64,000 nucleotides of DNA from Austropuccinia psidii. Taxonomy: Eukaryota; Basidiomycota; Pucciniomycetes; Pucciniales; Sphaerophragmiaceae. The translations under genes were made by a program, and so were the position numbers. The notes beneath the pieces were generated by a model. It saw nothing but the letters and a program-made list of their open reading frames with translations, did not search any database and was not told the DNA's origin. Shown one piece after another: positions 20,293 to 30,801 of this stretch. The stretch covers positions 19,258,499 through 19,322,498 of the forward strand of contig JALGQZ010000015.1 in the NCBI GenBank assembly GCA_023105745.1, given 5' to 3'. Numbering within the stretch: position 1 is the stretch's first letter; each line of letters starts with the position of its first letter.

Positions 20293-23200
20293 ATGGATCA
20301 CCAAATTTTAGCAGCCAAATACAAATCAGTCCTGAAGAAGGTGAGACCAGTCAATGAGCCAATGCCTCAAGACCTTAACCCACCTTTGGAAAGACCACCT
20401 TTGTCAAGAGATCCTTATGAAACACCCTTATCACCAAACCCACCTATATTTCAAGAAACCTTCAAGGTCACCCATGAAAGACTCCAAGCAGTCAATTTTG
20501 GCCCACCAGGATGGTTATCAAATGAAGAAATCAATTTACTCAAAAATGTTATTACCTTAAGGGAAAAAGCAATAGCCTTCTGTGGAGAAGAAAGAGGATT
20601 ACTCAAACACTCATATGGAAAACCTTACAAGATACCAGTAATACCTCATGAACCTTGGCAGAAGAAGCCAATTCCCATACCCAAATCAATTTTACCTCAG
20701 TTTACTGAATTAATCAGAGAAAGAATTAGGACTGGACTCTATGAGCAATCCACCTCAAGCTACACCAGCCCAATCTTTTGTGTGGCCAAATCAAATGGGA
20801 AACTCAGAATTGTCCATGACCTTCAAGAACTCAACAAAGTCACCATCAAAGATGCTGGCTTACCACCTCATATTGAAGAATTTGTAGATGCATTTGCAGG
20901 AAGAGCATGCTATGGACTAGGAGACATCATGGGAGGATATGATGAAAGAGAATTAGATGTCACTACAAGACCCCTCACTACTTTTGAAACACCCCTTGGA
21001 AGGATGCAACTCACAAGACTACCCCAAGGAGCCACCAGCTCAGTAGCAGTATACCAAGCCCAAATGACCTGGATACTTCAAGAAGAAATACCAGAAAGTG
21101 TAGGAATTTTCATTGATGATGGAGGAATAAAAGGACCAAGATCACTTTACAATCAAGAAACACTACCAGAAAACCCCTCAATCAGAAGATTTATATGGGA
21201 ATATGCCATAACCTTAGAAAGAATTTTATTCAGGATTGAAGAAGCAGGACTCACTATCTCAGGATCAAAGTTTGCATGCTGTGTTCCAGCTTTGGACATA
21301 GTAGGGCATGTTGTATCATTCAAAGGAAGAACACACTCAAAACAAAAGATCAACAAGATTCAAAATTGGCCAACACCTCTTAACAAAAAGGAAATAAGAG
21401 GATTTCTTGGTCTTTGTGCTTATGTAAGGATGTTTATCGAAAACTTCTCACAAGTTGCATCACCACTCAGGAGGCTCACCAGAGAAGATGTTGACTGGGA
21501 TTGGGATCAAAAATGTGAAGAAGCTTTCCATAAGCTCAGAAGAATAGTTGGAGAAGAAATAACTCTCAAGAAATTGGATTATGACAAAGGAGCAGGAAAA
21601 ATTAAGCTAGCAGTAGATTCAAGCTACATTGCTGCAGGAGCAGTACTCACTCAAGAAGACAAAGAAGGAAAGGACAGACCAGTATTATATGAATCAATAA
21701 CTTTTTCAAAATTGGAATCAAAATACTCACAACCCAAATTGGAGCTCTGTGGAGTTGCAAGAATTCTCAAGAAGCTTCAAACAATACTTTGGGGACAACA
21801 TTTTGAATTACAGGTTGATGCCAAGGCTTTAATTGAAATGATCAACACCCCTTGCTTACCCAATGCCCCCATGACAAGGTGGGTGGCTTTCATTCAACTA
21901 TTTTCCTTTGACTTGGTACACAAACCAGGGAAAACTTTCACTATGCCAGATGGGCTATCCAGAAGACCAAAAAACTCAGAAGAAGAAGATTATAATGCAC
22001 CAGAATTTGATGAAGAAGAAGATTGGATCAAGCCACACCCTGGATTTGGGGCCAAGAATGTAAATTCAATCAATTTTTCAGGAATACAAGTACCAACAAA
22101 ACAAGAAGGATTTTGGAATAGGATGCAAGAATACTTAAGTACAATGAAAAAACCAGAATCAAGCAAAGAAGAAGAATTTAGAAGGATCAAAAGAAGGTCA
22201 CCCAACTTTTTCTTGGAAGATGGCCAGCTTAAAAGAAGAAATAACCCAAACCCTCAATTGGTGATATCAAGTCAAGAAGTTCAAAGCTACATTTTAAAGT
22301 CACTTCATGAAGACATGGGCCACAGAGGGGAAAATGAAACTTACAGAAGAATTAAAGCAAGATATTGGTGGGAAGGAATGAAGAAATCAGTCAAGAAATG
22401 GGTTCAATCTTGCCTGGCCTGCCAAAAGAGAAGTCAAAACTTACAAAGGGAACAAGGAAAATCTACAGCAACATCAACAATCTTTGAGAGGGTCAGTATG
22501 GATGCAGTCCATATCAAATCTGGAAGATGGAAGTATATGGTTGTGGCAAGAGATGATTTTTCAGGATGGCCAGAAACAGTTGGACTAGTCAAATTAACAG
22601 CAAAAGCAGTTGCAGAATGGTTCACCTCAGAATGGATATGCAGGTATGGCTCACCAAAAGAAGTAACTGTTGATGGGGGGCCAGAGTTTGGAAAAGAATT
22701 GCAAGATGCAGTAAAGAAAGCAGGATCAAAAATCAGAGTCACCACACCCTATTACACAGAGTCTCAAGGAATGGTTGAAAGGGGCCATAAACAACTTAAA
22801 GATGCATTAGTCAAGATGTGTGGAGAAAATGGTGGGAAATGGAAAAAATATCTACCTTTGGTTACATTGGCTGACAGAATCTCCACTAAAAGGACAACTG
22901 GTTTCTCACCATATGAACTCCAATTTGGACAACTACCAGTATTACCAATTGACATTGAAACAAAAACATTTTTAGCAGTAGAATGGCACAAAATATCCAC
23001 AACTGAGGAATTACTGGAAGCTAGAGCTAAACAATTAGAAGGAAAAGAGGAAATGAGAAAGAAAGCAGCAGAAAAACTCAAAAAATCAAGGGAGGACTCA
23101 ATGAAATATTGGGATAGAAGAATGGCACATCAACTAAGATCACCACTCAATCCAGGAGATTTGGTCCTGGTTTACAACAAAGCAATAGAAACTAATTGGG

Positions 23201-24849
23201 GGCTAATTTTCAAAAACAAATGGAATGGACCCTACAGAGTAATCAGACAAATAAACAATGGACCATATGAACTTGAGGAACTTGATGGAACAGAATTAGC
23301 AAGAAGATTTGCAGCATCTCAAGTCAAGAGGTTCTACCCAAGAGGGAAGTTGATAAACACAAAAGAAAACTCAGAAGAAGAAGATGAAGATGCACCAGAG
23401 TTTGATGAAGAAGAAGATTGGATCAAGCCACACCCTGCATTTGGGGCTAAGACTATAAATTCACTCAATTTTTCAGGAATACAGGTACCAACCAAACAAG
23501 AAGGATTTTGGAAGAGGATGCAAGAATACTTAAGTACAATGAAAAAACCACAATCAAGCAAAGATGAGGAGTTTAGAAGGATAAAAAGAAGGTCATCGAA
23601 CTTTTTCTTGGAAGATGGTCAACTCAAAAGAAGAAATAACCCAAACCCTCAATTGGTGATATCAAGTCAAGAAGTTCAAAGATACATTTTGAAGTCACTT
23701 CATGAAGACATGGGCCACAGAGGGGAAAATGAAACTTACAGAAGAATTAAAGCAAGATATTGGTGGGAAGGAATGAAGAAATCAGTCAAGAAATGGGTTC
23801 AATCTTGCCTAGCCTGCCAAAAGAGAAGTCAAAACTTACAAAGAGAACAAGGAAAATCTACAGCAACATCAACAATCTTTGAAAGAGTAAGTATGGATGC
23901 AGTCCATATCAAATCTGGAAGATGGAAGTATATGGTTGTGGCCAGAGATGATTTCTCAGGATGGCCAGAAACAGTTGGACTAGTCAAATTAACAGCAAAA
24001 GTAGTTGCAGAATGGTTCACCTCAGAATGGATATGCAGGTATGGCTCACCAAAAGAAGTAACTGTTGATGGGGGGCCAGAGTTTGGAAAAGAACTGCAAG
24101 ATGCAGTAAAGAAAGCAGGATCAAGGATCAGAGTCACCACACCTTATTACCCAGAGTCTCAAGGAATGGTTGAAAGGGGCCATAAACAGCTTAAAGATGC
24201 ATTAGTCAAGATGTGTGGAGAAAATGGAGGAAAATGGAAAAAATATCTACCTTTGGTTACCTTGGCTGACAGAATCTCCACTAAAAGGACAACTGGTTTC
24301 TCACCATATGAACTCCAATTTGGACAACTACCAGTATTACCAATTGACATTGAAACAAAAACCTTTTTAGCAGTAGAATGGCACAAAATATCCACAACTG
24401 AGGAATTATTGGAAGCCAGAGCTAAACAATTAGAAGGAAAAGAAGAAATGAGAAGGAAAGCAGCAGAAAAACTCAAAAAATCAAGGGAGGACTCAATGAA
24501 ATATTGGGATAGAAGAATGGCACATAAACTAAGATCACCACTCAATCCAGGAGATTTGGTCCTGGTTTACAACAAAGCAATAGAAACTAACTGGGGGCTA
24601 CTTTTCAAAAACAAATGGAATGGACCCTACAGAGTAATCAGACAAATAAACAATGGACCATATGAACTTGAGGAACTTGATGGAACAGAATTAGCAAGAA
24701 GATTTGCAGCATCTCAAGTCAAGAGGTTCTACCCAAGAGGAAAGTTGATAAACACAAAAGAAGACACAGAAGAAGAACAAAGTGAAGAAGATGAATCAAT
24801 AAATGAGGAAGAGGTATTTGAGGAAACCACAGAATCAGATGAGGAATAA
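20293..24849 (+). CDS. pol: Pol of element A: RT, RNase H and two integrases
   Basis: An uninterrupted frame of 1518 residues from the ATG at 20293 (an upstream TTG is less likely). It has no protease, which lies 12 kb upstream. Reverse transcriptase: residues about 130-330, with VHDLQELNKV, RLPQGATSS and a catalytic FIDD (Asp 275-276). RNase H: about 440-550, with Asp 442 (AVDSS), Glu in PKLELCG and Asp in LQVDAKAL. Integrase 1: zinc-binding HHCC from about 672, catalytic Asp 737, Asp 794, Glu 829, then a GPY/F-like module (WNGPYRVI). Integrase 2 repeats this 465 residues later (Asp 1202, Asp 1259, Glu 1294). The C-terminus is highly acidic. Gypsy Pol proteins usually have one integrase. No stop or frameshift is visible. 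Confidence 0.92.
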   Translation: MDHQILAAKYKSVLKKVRPVNEPMPQDLNPPLERPPLSRDPYETPLSPNPPIFQETFKVTHERLQAVNFGPPGWLSNEEINLLKNVITLREKAIAFCGEERGLLKHSYGKPYKIPVIPHEPWQKKPIPIPKSILPQFTELIRERIRTGLYEQSTSSYTSPIFCVAKSNGKLRIVHDLQELNKVTIKDAGLPPHIEEFVDAFAGRACYGLGDIMGGYDERELDVTTRPLTTFETPLGRMQLTRLPQGATSSVAVYQAQMTWILQEEIPESVGIFIDDGGIKGPRSLYNQETLPENPSIRRFIWEYAITLERILFRIEEAGLTISGSKFACCVPALDIVGHVVSFKGRTHSKQKINKIQNWPTPLNKKEIRGFLGLCAYVRMFIENFSQVASPLRRLTREDVDWDWDQKCEEAFHKLRRIVGEEITLKKLDYDKGAGKIKLAVDSSYIAAGAVLTQEDKEGKDRPVLYESITFSKLESKYSQPKLELCGVARILKKLQTILWGQHFELQVDAKALIEMINTPCLPNAPMTRWVAFIQLFSFDLVHKPGKTFTMPDGLSRRPKNSEEEDYNAPEFDEEEDWIKPHPGFGAKNVNSINFSGIQVPTKQEGFWNRMQEYLSTMKKPESSKEEEFRRIKRRSPNFFLEDGQLKRRNNPNPQLVISSQEVQSYILKSLHEDMGHRGENETYRRIKARYWWEGMKKSVKKWVQSCLACQKRSQNLQREQGKSTATSTIFERVSMDAVHIKSGRWKYMVVARDDFSGWPETVGLVKLTAKAVAEWFTSEWICRYGSPKEVTVDGGPEFGKELQDAVKKAGSKIRVTTPYYTESQGMVERGHKQLKDALVKMCGENGGKWKKYLPLVTLADRISTKRTTGFSPYELQFGQLPVLPIDIETKTFLAVEWHKISTTEELLEARAKQLEGKEEMRKKAAEKLKKSREDSMKYWDRRMAHQLRSPLNPGDLVLVYNKAIETNWGLIFKNKWNGPYRVIRQINNGPYELEELDGTELARRFAASQVKRFYPRGKLINTKENSEEEDEDAPEFDEEEDWIKPHPAFGAKTINSLNFSGIQVPTKQEGFWKRMQEYLSTMKKPQSSKDEEFRRIKRRSSNFFLEDGQLKRRNNPNPQLVISSQEVQRYILKSLHEDMGHRGENETYRRIKARYWWEGMKKSVKKWVQSCLACQKRSQNLQREQGKSTATSTIFERVSMDAVHIKSGRWKYMVVARDDFSGWPETVGLVKLTAKVVAEWFTSEWICRYGSPKEVTVDGGPEFGKELQDAVKKAGSRIRVTTPYYPESQGMVERGHKQLKDALVKMCGENGGKWKKYLPLVTLADRISTKRTTGFSPYELQFGQLPVLPIDIETKTFLAVEWHKISTTEELLEARAKQLEGKEEMRRKAAEKLKKSREDSMKYWDRRMAHKLRSPLNPGDLVLVYNKAIETNWGLLFKNKWNGPYRVIRQINNGPYELEELDGTELARRFAASQVKRFYPRGKLINTKEDTEEEQSEEDESINEEEVFEETTESDEE
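21970..24759 (+). repeat. In-frame 1395-bp tandem duplication in pol
   Basis: Units at about 21970-23364 and 23365-24759, offset exactly 1395 bp (465 codons). Each starts in the acidic linker (EEEDWIKPHP) after RNase H and ends after the GPY/F-like module (RFYPRGKLINTKE). Differences are scattered and mostly silent or conservative, and both copies keep HHCC and the D, D, E triad. Confidence 0.93.
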
Positions 24850-24864
24850 AGAGCTCTCACCTGG

Positions 24865-24882
24865 AATGCTGGGGACAGCATT
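24865..24882 (+). repeat. Hairpin before the polypurine tract
   Basis: AATGCTG-GGGA-CAGCATT: seven pairs closed by a GNRA-type tetraloop, 15 nt after the pol stop and directly before the polypurine tract. Confidence 0.6.
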
Positions 24883-24897
24883 AAATGGAGAGGGGGA
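24883..24897 (+). other. Polypurine tract of element A
   Basis: AAATGGAGAGGGGGA ends directly against the 3' LTR and is the expected primer site for plus-strand DNA synthesis. Confidence 0.85.
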
Positions 24898-26890
24898 TGT
24901 GGTATTCCATACCATTTTTTTTTCAGGCTCAAGCTCATAGTACCCTATAACAGCAGGAAATCCAGCCTACAGGCAGACTTACACTCAATTTTTACACCAA
25001 AAAGTCAATTTTACAGCAAGAAGCTGGATTTAACTCATAAAACCATGGCACAGGCACCAAAGGGAAGTGTATGTGTTTAAATAACTTATTCAATTTCACT
25101 ATGCATATGTAAAAATCAATTTACATATAGCAAACTAGTTACAACAAATGAGGTACCACCCTTTAAATTACACACCCCACCCAGCTTTACACTCCCTTAC
25201 AGCCACAGGACTCATGCAGCAAGAAAATGACACATGCATTAGTTATACAGCCAACTTGCATTCAAAATCACATGATGCAAAGCTCAACTCCATGGAATTC
25301 CTGCAATTCATTTACAACATAGCCCCAGGAGTACCTTATCTTATATCCACAGTAACCCCACTTAAAACCTTAAAACATAATTATTTACACCACTCATCAC
25401 CTCATGAAAACCAAAGCTAGTTACAACAGGCTGCATGCAGTACACAATTCTAATTAAATCTCAACCATATGACTATGCACAGCATGTGTCAAACTTAAAA
25501 ATCACACCATCTCATACATAACAGTAAATTCACCAGTGCAAGAAATTATCACCTGACTCCATTTTAAAGTTCAAAAAGAAGAAAAACAACCATGACACCT
25601 GCATAAATTACACAGCCACTTCTACCAAACCTAAAATAGGAAACATGCAAAGTAATTACAAGGTCATCATGTGATACTGCATCCACCAACAGAATATCAT
25701 GTGACAGAAAGAGGCTGTGCACAAGAAAAATCCTCAGCCAAAATGAAATCACCTCATGCATGCAAGGAAAATCCAAGAATATCACATCATAATCAGTTCA
25801 CCAAAAGACAATCATGTGAGGAATGGAGGCTGTGCAGAGAGAAAATTATCACCAAACCTTAAATCACCTGACCCATGCAAGAAAGGTCCTCACCAAAAAT
25901 GGAGTCACATGATAAAATCAAGAGGAATTAAAGTGAAAAAAGACAGCTCCCATGGAGGGCCCCCTGGGCTCCCAAAAGGTATAAATAGAGGGGCTCTCTC
26001 CCCCAAATTTCAAAATCCCCCCCATGCAAATTATATCCCATGAAAAATATATCCCCTGCACAAGTAGAGGCATAGGAATAATTCATCCCTCACCTGGGAG
26101 GTAGTCCAGAGAACTATAGTGAATTTTACTTGCCCAGTAGCTAAGCTCAGTGGAAGTATAGTGTTGAAGACTACCCAGTAGCTAAAGCTCAGTGGAATCT
26201 TATTATTATTAAAATAAAAATTATTATTAAAAAATTACCCAGTACCCAAGGTTAGGGTTGCTACTCTATTAAAATATTTTATCCAGTAAAATTAACACCA
26301 TTTATAAAGACTTAAAAAATAACTTACCCCTTCAAAAATTCAATATCAAAGAACGTTACCTCTTAAATTTAACAAATAAAATTTTATCTTATTGTTAAAC
26401 ACTCTTAAAAAAATAACAAACCTTTCAAAAAATTATTTTACTCTATTATAACTATACCTTAAAAAAATTACCTTTATCAACACCAATCACGTTTTCGAGA
26501 AAACCTTAAATAACCCATCCTACCAAGGAATTATCACCAAGAAGAAACAACTCACCTCAATTTAACCAAAAATATTAAAATTAAAACAGACAAGTATTTC
26601 ATTAAATCTCAAAATTAACCAAATTACTGACATTATTTTTCATATTATTTATTGAATAGGTCTGATCTGAGACTGCTGAATTCTGTCTTCTGCAGTTGTA
26701 AAGCCACTTACTAATTTTATTTTGGTTTGTGAGCTCCAAGGAAGATTTTGTTCAGTATTTTAGGAGGGGCAGGCAATACACCCTTGCCACCCTTGGTTAC
26801 AGGAGTTATTAGCAATTCAAAACTAGTTACCTGTGATTTCCCCCTCCAGGTACTGCCTCGTTTTAATCCCACACAAGAGGAGTTCCCACA
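24898..26890 (+). repeat. 3' LTR of element A
   Basis: 1993 bp, aligned without a length change to the 5' LTR. Differences noted by eye total about 17, for example at the positions matching 3431, 4210 and 5235. It ends at CCCACA and is followed by the GTGT target duplication. Confidence 0.95.
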
Positions 26891-27630
26891 GTGTGGTCCA
26901 ACCAAATCAGTGGTTTATACCCAATGGACCCAATTTCTTGATTTGTGAGTTAATTCTGATATGCATGCATTACCAATTGAAGCCATCTGACTTTTTTTAT
27001 TGTAGAATTGGTATTGCAGTTGCCCATCACTCTATCCTTTCAGCACGAATTGATGGAACAATTAAAGTACAAGTGCAGGAGAAGGCACTGGAGAATTTCT
27101 TCAATAATCCTGAATGTGAAGTACTGATTGCATCCATTGCCCCAGCTGGAACTTGCCCCAATATAACTTGTGCTAATATTGTCTATTTAATGGTGAGGGG
27201 ACCCCCAAAATTCTACCCTGATTTTTGGCCCCTGACATCCACATTTCCAGGAGCCCAATTGGAACCCAGCCATTGAGGCTCAGGCTGTTGATTGACTCCA
27301 TTGTATTGGCCAACAACAACCTGTAAAGGTCATCCACTATATCACTCCTCATTCAGTTGAGGTCAACATGCGGAAGGTACCTCTCAAGCTCAGCTTTGAC
27401 CCTGATTGTATTGCTATTCTAAAATCCTTCCTTATGGGAATGCCATATTCCAATCACCAATAGGTCCAAGAAAAGAAAAAATCATTAACTGTGTGAGCCT
27501 TACTGATATTATATAATTTGGGTTTGACCAAGTTGATAACACCTGCTCACCCTGGCACAGGTCCACAATTATGAACACCATTAGCTGGATTGAACTCCTT
27601 CAATATTTCCTCAATGACAATGAGCAATAG
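26891..27630 (+). pseudogene. SNF2/Rad5-like helicase pseudogene, 3' part
   Basis: Continues the frame broken at 3340: dropping element A and one GTGT copy joins codons ending QRRC to GPTKSVVYTQWTQFLDL. Introns at 26945-27005, 27193-27250 and 27377-27463 (GTGAGT, GTGAGG, GTACCT starts; TAG/CAG ends) restore helicase C-terminal motifs: SARIDGTIKV, IVYLMEPNWNPAIEAQAVD and IGQQQPVKVIHY. Motif VI, normally QAxDRxHRxGQ, has TGA in place of the first Arg (27293-27295), which fits CGA to TGA. Another TGA follows in exon 5 (SLTV-stop-ALLILYNLGFD). The ancestral stop is probably TAG 27628-27630. As in the 5' part, the gene is dead. Confidence 0.85.
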
Positions 27631-27801
27631 AGTATTATTTCTAAGGGAGACGGTGATAAATTTCAATTCATATTGTCTATATTCTAAAATATTTAGCAAG
27701 TTGTTGCATCTTTAAGAAATAACAATCAGATTGTATTACAACTGCACAAATAATTCACAAAATGTTAATTTGTAATGGTGTTATACATATATCTTACTAA
27801 G

Positions 27802-29841
27802 TTATTGCAGAGCATCACCATTCGGGCTAATAACTGGCATGTCAAGTATTTTGAGGGCGCTAGTCTGCATCTTACTACAGCTCTTGAGCCAATCTTGATC
27901 AAATACCTGAAATGATAGGCATTCCGGAATATCACCATCATCTGTTGATTGTAATTCTGGCAATATATCAATAATTTTTTTACCCTTTTTTTTAATGCAA
28001 TTACAAAACTCTATGTCTCAATCCATTTTTAATACCAAGTCATTAAATAACTGGGAGCGCCAGCATAATCCCACTTTGTGGTAAACTTGAAGGTCATTTT
28101 CCAGTACCTCCTCATTATCTGAGCATACTCGAGGGTCATTGAATTGTGATGCTAGAATGGGAAATTTAAACGTATCACACCATTCACAACGGTGCTCACA
28201 GGTCTGCACATAATCAAGTTGATCATCATCAGTCTTTACTCACAATGAAGAAGAGATACAGTAACTAACCCTTTGACAAATCTTTGCAAGATTTTGATCC
28301 TCCTTCTTTTTAACCAAATACTCCACATCCTTTTTGAATAGACTTCCATTCTCTTTTCAAATAAGTGAAATATTGCTCCATAAAAGCCACCACGACCCCA
28401 TAGTTATTATGATCCTTGTTCCAACAGTAATGATGATACTCGGTGCTGACAAGTGGAAGACGGAATGTATGGTAAAACACCATAGACATCAGTTCATTGA
28501 AAGGATGTTGCCATGAGCTCTCCCAGTCCCAAGTGAATCACTTTAGTCCTAGCTTGAGGAGCTCATTTTTGCAGTAGCTTTGGAAACCCTGAGACTGAAC
28601 CTGTGTTGATGGCTCATTGAAAACATCCTTGGGGACATATCCAAGATAACCAGCCACTTGAATTTCAACTTCACGCTCTTCTGTCCTGGGTGGTGCTGGT
28701 AGTGAGGAAAAATCCTTATCCCTAACTTTGAGTAGAAACAGGCAATGGGCATGTACTGCTGATCTCATTCCATGGACATTCTCTGGAAGTTCTGCTTTCA
28801 GAAATTTTTGTTTCTTGTTCTGGTTTTCACGTTTTTCCAAATTGTGAGCTTTACGACCCTGGTTCCTTTGCTGTCTGACCTCCAATTGTTCAAGCATACT
28901 CTGGGCAAGGGGCATTTGAGGATGGGTGAACTCACTATTTGACTGAGTGCCATGCTCATGCGCTGTGAAATTGTCCCTCCTTGGTTCATCATTTGTTTCA
29001 ATTTGAGTCGGAGACATGTTCTCATCTTCATCATCCACCATTTTTTCTCTTGATGAACTGGAATGAGCTGTTCTTGGTTTGGAGGCATATGGATGATGAA
29101 GTCCAGTGACTTTCTCTTTATGTACAAGATGTTAAGATGCATAAAGTTCATCACCTGCCATGCACATCATCAGTGAATACATAAAAAAATTAATAAATAC
29201 TGGTAATACTCACAATCTTCAATTGGCTCCTGAGATCGGACTGACTTGCCTTTAGGTGCCATATCTGACCCATGAAACAAACATATCAAATTGTGAAAAA
29301 GGTTATACTCCAAAATTAAAATGACTTACTTTGATGAAGCATCAATCCTGGATTTCCCTCCAACAGACCACTCCAAGTTACATTTTCCAATGGTCTTTTT
29401 GTCGCCCCCTATCCACGTGCCTTTCATCGCCCACATGAACCTGAGATCCTGTGGGAATATTGAGGGTTGGCTGTTGACTTTGTCCAAAGGGATCCTGGGG
29501 TTGAGGAGGAATTCACGTGGAAATTTTGAATGGGGATTAGCGTTTGATGAGATTTGAGGTGTGCCTTGTGGCCCCTGAGACACATGCATTTGTGTATTAG
29601 TGGGATTAAGGGGAATTGGAGTGACGGAAATATTTGGGATCAACCAAGTGCTTGAAGTTGGAGCCTTTGGATTTCCCACCTCAATGTTAAGACCTGATAC
29701 ATTCATTGAGGATGCAATAGGGGTTGTGAGAGGAATGTTGGGACTCAATGCTGACTGTGTTTGAACATATTCTCTGCTAGATTCACTATCTGAGTCATGA
29801 ACAGAACCTGAAAGGGATTTATGTGACTTGGAATATGACAT
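27802..29841 (-). pseudogene. Decayed multi-exon gene of unknown function
   Basis: Starts at ATG 29841 (MSYSKSHKSLSG, Ser/Thr/Pro-rich, about 171 residues). Introns 29265-29329 (GTAAGT...CAG) and 29155-29213 (GTGAGT...CAG) join it to an acidic, Gln-rich segment (28538-29041 and its upstream extension). Conserved-looking blocks are FLLKVRDKDFSSLPAPP and GYLGYVPKDVFNEPSTQ, then, past a TGA that fits CGA to TGA, FTWDWESSWQHPFNELMS and EYHHYCWNKDHNNYGVV. The C-terminal part (FQVFDQDWLKSCSKMQ) ends at TAA 27802-27804. I recall similar uncharacterised proteins from rust fungi near transposases but cannot name a function. It lies head-on between the SNF2-like gene and the Tnp2-like gene. Confidence 0.6.
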
Positions 29842-30801
29842 AAGGGCCGAAAAAGTACATTAATATTTTTAACTAGATAAAACACCTCAGTATTATGATA
29901 AAATAGAGTGATATGAGATGAAATCTTTCAAATTTAGAATAGAGATATTATATGAATATTTCCATAAAGAGTCTTATTGGAGGTCCAATAAGCCTCTTGT
30001 TAGGAGAATCGTCCCTGCCTCCTTTTGAGCTCCTCCGCTTTTGTCGGAAACCACCCTGCATGGCCTACCACCATATAATGCAATATTCCCTTGATCTCAA
30101 AGGGGACCCATCATCCATAAGTAATCATATTTGGTAACATTTCCGCCTCCCCATTGTCACATTTTGTGAATTATCCAAACTGCCAATATATGCATTGAAA
30201 TTCCACAGCATTGTACATCTGTAAAGGGGTATATTCATGAAGGATTTACCCACAAAGGAGACATCACCTTTTAAAGAAAGGCAAGACAATCCAAATCACA
30301 TTGCAACCAATTAAAAGCCTGCTTCACTCAAACCAAATACCAATACTTTAGCTGCACTCCAACCCCTTATGTAATAGAGTTATATTGTTATGTCTGTAAT
30401 AAGGTTTAAGCCATGTACAATGGCGTGCCAGCCTACATGGTTTGAATGTCAATCCCCTCAATTCAATGTTGACACATCCCTATTGGAATGCCCCTCAAGG
30501 GTCAAAACTGCAGTATCACCATGTGTAAATAAAATAGAATATGTATGAGCATTGAGCAGCATGGAATTTTACCCAATTAAACTCCTAACCAATTCTGCCA
30601 TCCAGATGAGACATGTTACACTTTATCAGCTGCAGCTCATGCACCATTACAAATGGGATAAAATTCTCAGATGGCTCAAATCATCTCCCCCTTCATAAAT
30701 AATTACTCAATTTTTTTTCCAATTACTAACACTCATAAACACTTTCACATCAGCCATAGATATTTATACACAAACCAACCGTACTCCCAATTCCTGCCCC
30801 A
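29842..30801. other. No recognisable gene
   Basis: Divergent intergenic region between the minus-strand unknown gene and the plus-strand Tnp2-like gene. It probably holds both promoters; no specific element is claimed. Confidence 0.5.

Larger units (their letters stand above)
3341..26890 (+). mobile_element. Element A: giant Ty3/Gypsy LTR retrotransposon
   Basis: Two 1993-bp direct repeats starting TGTGGTATTCC and ending TTCCCACA bound a 19.6-kb interior. The flanks carry a 4-bp duplication, GTGT (3337-3340 and 26891-26894). By eye the LTRs differ at about 17 positions (about 99% identity), so insertion is recent. Order: LTR, primer-binding site, damaged gag and protease, unknown ORF, about 11 kb of structured repeats with few codons, pol, polypurine tract, LTR. 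Gypsy elements normally keep gag and pol adjacent, so the long gap is unusual. Pol is an uninterrupted frame while gag-pro has frameshifts and a stop, so this copy probably cannot move by itself, unless the gag-pro breaks are recoding sites or sequencing errors. Confidence 0.93.
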
